DNA from: UBA5614 sp034678545
Lineage (GTDB): Bacteria > Cloacimonadota > Cloacimonadia > Cloacimonadales > Cloacimonadaceae
Reading direction: 5' to 3'
Length of the DNA: 34,465 bases
NCBI GenBank assembly: GCA_034678545.1
Contig: JAXDBS010000042.1
Coordinates: 1 to 34,465, forward strand
The position numbers were made by a program, and so were the translations under genes. Position 1 is the stretch's first letter. Each line of letters opens with the position of its first letter. Positions 32,153 through 34,465 of this stretch are shown in pieces. The notes under the pieces are model-generated. The model was not told the DNA's origin. It did no database searches and worked only from the letters and a program-made list of their open reading frames with translations.

Positions 32153-32506
32153 TTAGTCCGTTTCTATGGTGGTTAGGGCCTCAGCCTTGGGAGTGATCAG
32201 ATCGATTATGCAATAGGTCTGCTCTTTCTGTTGGGGTTCTGATTCCTGTATGTATATGACATTGCCCGCTTTTTCTTTGGGCAGGTATTTGCTCATCTCC
32301 TGCGGGACCAGGCTTGAGATGTGCCTGCCAGAAATCAAGTCATTATGTTCGATTTTCAACTCTGTGTTGATGTTGCGCTCTGCGTTGAAAGTCGCTTCCA
32401 ATACGCTCGCTTTCTGGGTACCCTGCTGTATCTTGTACCCGTTCAAGTAATGAAAGAAAATGTAAATAAGGATAAACAGAACGATGATGATCAGTCTTCC
32501 TTTCAT
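32153..32506 (-). CDS. ftsL: FtsL-like small bitopic division protein
   Basis: 117 residues: a short basic N-terminus, one transmembrane segment (about 4-20, LIIIVLFILIYIFFHYL), and a periplasmic part that begins as a helical, probably coiled-coil stretch (about 25-65). The sequence itself is weakly conserved; the assignment rests on topology and on its place between rsmH and ftsI, where ftsL normally lies. The start ATG overlaps the rsmH stop (ATGA), with GGGGGA upstream. Confidence 0.75.
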   Translation of the reverse strand: MKGRLIIIVLFILIYIFFHYLNGYKIQQGTQKASVLEATFNAERNINTELKIEHNDLISGRHISSLVPQEMSKYLPKEKAGNVIYIQESEPQQKEQTYCIIDLITPKAEALTTIETD

Positions 32507-33444
32507 CGGATCCCCCGCTGGATTTTCTCTATAGCCCTCAGTTTTGCACTCCGAGCCCGAACGTTTTTTTGTAATTCTTCCGTTGACGGTGTAACTGCCT
32601 TAGCGGTCAAAATCCTGACCCTCGGCTTTTGATTGCAGACGCATTTCAACACTGACTTGGGGCAGACGCAGCCCTTGGCTGCCTCGCTGAATGTGGTTTT
32701 GATGATCCTGTCCTCCAGGCTGTGATAGGAAATGACAACCAGCCTGCCTTCTCCCTTTAAGAGGTTTATCGTATCTTCCAGCGCGATTCTGAGGACTTCC
32801 AACTCCCGGTTAAGATATATCCTCAACGCCTGGAATACCCTTGCTTTAGTTTTTATGATCAAAGCCGGGTTGGCTCGCATGTTTTTTTCGATGATGGCTG
32901 TCAGGTTTTGTGTGGTCTTGATCGGCTTGATCTGCCGGGCTTTATCAATCCACCTGGCGATCTGTCCGGCCCTCTTTTCTTCACCGTTCTCCCAAATGAT
33001 CCTGGCCAGTTCTGATACGCTCAATGTATTCACAGCTTCCATGGCTGATTTGCCTGCTGACTGGTCCATCCGCATGTCTAGGTCGCCCTCCCTGTCGAAG
33101 CTGAATCCCCTCGATGCAGAATCGATCTGGTGGGAGGACACACCCAGGTCAAACAGGGCTCCGTCTATCTCACTGACCCTGAGCAAAGCTAGATTAGTCC
33201 TTAGATGTTCAAAGTTAGATTTGATCAATGTCAGCCTGTCATGGAATTGGGCCAGCCTTTGGAACGCGTAGGCAATGGAGTCCTTGTCCTGATCAAAGCC
33301 AAACACCCGCTGCACAGGATGACATTTTAAAAGTTTCTCAGTATGACCACCTCCGCCTAACGTGGCATCAATGTAAGTGCCGCCTTTCTTGGGCTGAAGC
33401 AACTCCAGGCTTTCCTTAAGTAAAACCGGTACGTGATAACTCAT
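32503..33444 (-). CDS. rsmH: 16S rRNA (cytosine-1402-N4)-methyltransferase RsmH
   Basis: 313-residue SAM-dependent methyltransferase (formerly MraW) that methylates N4 of C1402 in the ribosomal P-site. The N-terminus HVPVLLKESLELL and SAM motif YIDATLGGGGHTEKLL are diagnostic. DLGVSSHQID, then RGFSFDREGDLDMRMD and VVISYHSLEDRIIK complete the family pattern. It overlaps mraZ and ftsL by four bases each (ATGA). It is the second gene of the dcw cluster, as usual. Confidence 0.95.
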   Translation of the reverse strand: MSYHVPVLLKESLELLQPKKGGTYIDATLGGGGHTEKLLKCHPVQRVFGFDQDKDSIAYAFQRLAQFHDRLTLIKSNFEHLRTNLALLRVSEIDGALFDLGVSSHQIDSASRGFSFDREGDLDMRMDQSAGKSAMEAVNTLSVSELARIIWENGEEKRAGQIARWIDKARQIKPIKTTQNLTAIIEKNMRANPALIIKTKARVFQALRIYLNRELEVLRIALEDTINLLKGEGRLVVISYHSLEDRIIKTTFSEAAKGCVCPKSVLKCVCNQKPRVRILTAKAVTPSTEELQKNVRARSAKLRAIEKIQRGIR

Positions 33445-33896
33445 GGTTGTCTCTTGATCAGATAACGTGATGATGTGTATTTTTCTTTGTGACGCTCAGC
33501 TTTGTTATCCCTGATTCCCGCCAGGCGCGTTGGATCCCACAATGTGATGAAATGGCTTTCACCCTTTATCTTAGCTAAATCGTTTATATTGGCTCTCCTC
33601 AGTAATTCCTCGCTGATTCTGATCCGCCCAGGGCCTTCCAACTCCTGTTCCGGCATCGCGAATTCAATCAAATTGTCCAGAAGTTCCTTGTCGTCGGGAT
33701 CAGGACTAGCCTCCAGTTGACTGCGCATTGCCATCCAGGAATCCATCGGGAACACTGCCACTGTGCCTTCCGGCCCAATCGTCACTACCACTGTCCGGTT
33801 GGCTTCTGGGGCAAATTTCTTCTTGAAGCTTGCAGGTATCATTATCCGGGACTTGTGGATGGCATTTTCAAACGTTCCCAGAAATTCACCCGACAT
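33441..33896 (-). CDS. mraZ: Transcriptional regulator MraZ (divergent DNA-binding motifs)
   Basis: 151 residues, normal for MraZ, an AbrB-like (SpoVT/AbrB swapped-hairpin) ring-forming regulator that binds repeated boxes upstream of its own operon. Two tandem MraZ repeats are visible: GEFLGTFENAIHKSRIMIPA and GPGRIRISEELLRRANI. The family's first DXXXR motif (usually D-x-K-G-R) reads IHKSR, and the second reads EGPGR, so both aspartates are replaced while both arginines stay. The start at ATG 33896 fits the usual N-terminus, with AAGGA and GGAAAAG upstream; the frame to 33923 is leader. It begins the dcw cluster, and an unusual repeat array lies 67-110 bases upstream. Confidence 0.9.
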   Translation of the reverse strand: MSGEFLGTFENAIHKSRIMIPASFKKKFAPEANRTVVVTIGPEGTVAVFPMDSWMAMRSQLEASPDPDDKELLDNLIEFAMPEQELEGPGRIRISEELLRRANINDLAKIKGESHFITLWDPTRLAGIRDNKAERHKEKYTSSRYLIKRQP

Positions 33897-33962
33897 CTTT
33901 TCCGTCCTTGAGGTGCAAAACATCTCGTTTGGCTCTGCGAAAGCACTTTTTCAATATCCGCT

Positions 33963-34006
33963 TTGACTTTTTTTGAGAATTCTTGAACTTTTTTGACATA
34001 CATTGA
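33963..34006 (-). promoter_or_regulatory. Five TTGA/TCAA tetramers with exact 10-base spacing: candidate MraZ operator
   Basis: On the + strand TTGA begins at 33963, 33973, 33983, 33993 and 34003; read from the mraZ strand this is five TCAA copies, commonly within GTCAAAA. The period equals about one DNA helical turn, so all copies face the same side. Known MraZ boxes are also short repeats with a 10-base period (GTGGG-type in E. coli) upstream of mraZ. The position (67-110 bases before the mraZ ATG) and phase fit; the sequence does not match the classical box. Confidence 0.7.
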
Positions 34007-34008
34007 CA

Positions 34009-34037
34009 CACCTACTCACCTTCTTTTTTCCTGTCAA
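34009..34037 (-). promoter_or_regulatory. Candidate mraZ/dcw operon promoter
   Basis: On the - strand a perfect TTGACA (34037-34032), a 17-base spacer and a poor -10 (TAGGTG, 34014-34009). The TTGA/TCAA array starts three bases further downstream, the arrangement expected for a repressible promoter. The -10 is weak, so the true promoter may lie elsewhere. Confidence 0.4.
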
Positions 34038-34226
34038 GTGGAATTTGAGTTTTTTTTCTCTTTTTTCCCCCGAGAATGTACTAAGTCTTTATCCTATATG
34101 CTTCAATCACTTTCGGTTTTTTTTGCCTCGCGGTTTTCAGTCAATTTCGGTTGTTAGGCTATTGGTGTAATAGTGTTATCCAATTGATCAGATTGAGTTT
34201 GTAATGCGTTATGTGATTTAACTGAC

Positions 34227-34256
34227 TTGCAATAAGCTGATCTAATAATCTATAAT
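34227..34256 (+). promoter_or_regulatory. Candidate rightward sigma-70-type promoter
   Basis: TTGCAA (34227-34232), an 18-base spacer and a perfect -10 TATAAT (34251-34256). It points away from mraZ, towards sequence beyond the window, so a divergent transcript starting near 34263 is possible. Confidence 0.45.
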
Positions 34257-34465
34257 ATAAAGAGTTAATAATCGCACAGCAAAACTGTCATATCTTTTTG
34301 TTCAACTATAGCTTTAGTTAATATGGATATGATATCATAGATGCGGTTAATGTTCGTGGTCTGGAGTGTTTGACTGGGAGGGGATAAAGCTGAACAGGCG
34401 GGGGGGTTTGGGGCGGCCAAAACATAAACAAGGTTGGCCCCCACGGAACAAAGGCGCCGGGGTGC

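Larger units (their letters stand above)
33897..34465. other. Intergenic region upstream of mraZ to the window edge
   Basis: About 570 bases with no supportable gene. The part next to mraZ is rich in homopurine/homopyrimidine runs and holds the decamer array and a probable promoter. The middle (34100-34370) is AT-rich with a + strand promoter candidate. The last 90 bases turn sharply GC- and G-tract-rich. Confidence 0.6.

Noticed and set aside
33963..34006. Reading the TTGA array as a CRISPR or microsatellite
   Set aside because: The repeat unit is only four bases with variable six-base gaps, and the exact 10-base phase upstream of mraZ fits an operator better.

Overview
The window is chromosomal core DNA from a diderm (Gram-negative) bacterium. 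The evidence is an LPS-export ATPase (LptB), sigma-54, and a peptidoglycan/division (dcw) cluster whose MurE carries the DNPR signature of meso-diaminopimelate ligases. The HprK/HPr/EI proteins lie beside rpoN, the MurE-MurF fusion is a single chain, and the FtsI ends in two PASTA domains; together these do not look like a standard proteobacterium. I lean towards an FCB-type or Cloacimonadota-like lineage, but this is inference from gene order and protein character, not a database result. I see no prophage, insertion sequence, CRISPR array or broken gene.

Left part (1-9616, + strand). The tail of an AlkZ/YcaQ-like DNA glycosylase-family gene is followed by an empty 340-base gap and a strong sigma-70-type promoter whose predicted start site falls on the lptB start codon. 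Then come lptB, rpoN, a dihydrolipoyl dehydrogenase, long-form hpf, a hairpin terminator, hprK, ptsH, ptsI and pgi. HprK, HPr and EI form a regulatory phosphotransfer chain; no sugar-transport EII gene is visible. A block of four tRNAs (Ser-UGA, Ser-GCU, Gln-UUG, Gln-CUG) and a terminator end this half.

Middle part (9791-17033, - strand). Read from right to left: rpsO, a long hairpin resembling an RNase III-type leader, pnp, ahcY, a NusG/RfaH-like antiterminator, a GalE-like nucleotide-sugar epimerase and UDP-glucose 6-dehydrogenase, ending at a strong terminator that faces the tRNA terminator. The last three genes look like a small surface-polysaccharide precursor module with its own elongation factor.

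Right part (17565-34037, - strand). This is a compact dcw cluster, read mraZ, rsmH, ftsL, ftsI, murE-murF fusion, mraY, murD, ftsW, murG, murC, ftsQ, ftsA, ftsZ. Most junctions overlap, some through TTG starts fused to the previous stop (TTGA). murB and ddl are absent. Upstream of mraZ there are five TTGA tetramers spaced exactly 10 bases apart, a candidate MraZ operator of unusual sequence; MraZ itself has lost the aspartate in both DXXXR motifs. The 630-base gap between ftsZ and rpsO holds the ftsZ terminator and a 62-base near-perfect palindrome. The last 560 bases have no gene that I can support.
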